Source: Cristatella mucedo
Taxonomy: Eukaryota > Bryozoa > Phylactolaemata > Cristatellidae
Assembly (NCBI GenBank): GCA_009760855.2
Contig: WPIO01000005.1
Span: 9,311,501 to 9,375,500, forward strand
Direction of reading: 5' to 3'
Length of the DNA: 64,000 nt
In this document: positions 63,155 through 64,000 of the stretch, in pieces
Layout of the letters: every line of letters begins with the position of its first letter
Numbering within the stretch: position 1 is the stretch's first letter
The notes under the pieces: model-generated
Database searches by the model: none
The model's input: the letters and a program-made list of their open reading frames with translations, nothing else
Told to the model about the DNA's origin: nothing
Made by a program: the position numbers and the translations under genes

Positions 63155-64000
63155 ACAATAATAATAATAATAATGCACTTGATAAAGCGCCCTCAGAGAA
63201 CTCAATCTCTCTATAGCTGCTTTACATTGCTCCACAGGAAACACTGTCGAATGGTGAGTGGTGTCATGCTTTATAAACAACCAGTAATAGCATGGTAAGG
63301 GGTGACATGCATAGGGTCAGCATGCACATACACTTAGTGGCAGCATGCACAGTGTCGGCACGCATAAGCGCATAAGGAACGAATCACAGGGACCCACTAC
63401 ATGCTGTCGTAATGGGTGCGTTTTAAGTTCTTTTTAAATGTGGTCAAGTCAGGGGATGTTCTGACGCTAGTCGGGAGGGAGTTCCAGGCTTAGGGAGCAT
63501 ACGAACTAATGCATGGTCTCCAAAGGATTTGAGGTTTGTATGAGGTATTTTTAGACTGTTGGATTCCGAAAAGCGGGTGGTGCGATGCTTGGCCTGGTGA
63601 GGGAGTAGATCTGATAGGTAGGCTGGAGCCAAAGTATGGAAGGATCTACAAGTTAGCAACAAGGTCTTAAAGAAAATGCGTTGCTTGACTGGTAGCTAGA
63701 GCAGGTCGGCGAGAAGCGATGTGATGTGGCAACTGCGACGCTCACTACAGAAAGGCCTAGCCGTGGAGTTTTGCACCAGCTGTAATCGCCTGATTGCACG
63801 TGCCGGTAGGCCAGCAAGCGGTGAGTTACAGAAGTCAAGATGGGATGTCACAAATGCATGGACCAACTTATATGTGGTATCCTTACCTAAACAAGCCCTA
63901 ATTTTAGCAATGTTACATAGCTGAAAGTAGGCAGACTTGACTGTGGATCTGATATGGTCGTCTAACGAAAGGTCACTTCGGAACATGACACCTAGATTTC
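63155..64000 (-). mobile_element. LINE-A relic running off the window
   Basis: (AAT)n at 63160-63172, hairpin, 3' UTR, then on the minus strand [29 protein letters not shown] and NIAKIRACLGKDTTYKLVHA (63700-63910). RT C-terminus; continues beyond 64000. Confidence 0.9.

Overview
Eukaryotic (animal) genomic DNA with no bacterial or phage features. One split gene is interrupted by long introns and surrounded by degenerate L2/CR1-like LINEs, tRNA-derived SINEs, a hAT relic and many simple or tandem repeats. I cannot name the species. The repeats and the divergence of the gene suggest a non-vertebrate metazoan, possibly marine (inference, low confidence).

The central result is a gene on the minus strand, from the ATG at 50874 down to a stop at 15286. 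I rebuilt it exon by exon as an MGAT4-type enzyme, GnT-IV (alpha-1,3-mannosyl-glycoprotein 4-beta-N-acetylglucosaminyltransferase, CAZy family GT54). Twelve coding exons join in phase with no internal stop, giving about 569 residues. The order is a type II signal anchor, a stem, a GT54 catalytic domain with an EDD motif, and the C-terminal domain known as a lectin domain in GnT-IV. In the Golgi such an enzyme adds GlcNAc in beta-1,4 linkage to the alpha-1,3 mannose arm of N-glycans. No single open frame reveals it: the exons are 76 to 242 bases long, spread over 35.6 kb.

Layout: 1-15.2 kb is intergenic (LINE-A and LINE-B relics, SINEs, a four-copy 65-bp tandem array, GC-rich unassigned DNA). 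15.29-50.87 kb is MGAT4, with introns full of transposable elements; a LINE-B relic starts right at its stop codon. 50.88-51.06 kb is CpG-rich and is the likely promoter and 5' leader. 51-64 kb is intergenic (SINE2, a hAT relic with its own SINE insertion, LINE-B inside LINE-A with a clear target-site duplication, a satellite-like array, a GC-rich island with a 338-codon open frame, and a LINE-A copy that runs off the end).

Four repeat families recur, named here for convenience. LINE-A is L2-like; its 3' end folds into a nested hairpin followed by (ATT)n. LINE-B is a second L2/CR1-like family ending in GGAGATACATTACAT. SINE1 has A and B boxes and a tail ending in CGCTATACAAA. SINE2 is tRNA-like and carries the LINE-A type tail. 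The shared 3' ends suggest that the LINEs mobilise the SINEs. All family assignments come from reading the sequence and from memory of the families; no database search was run.
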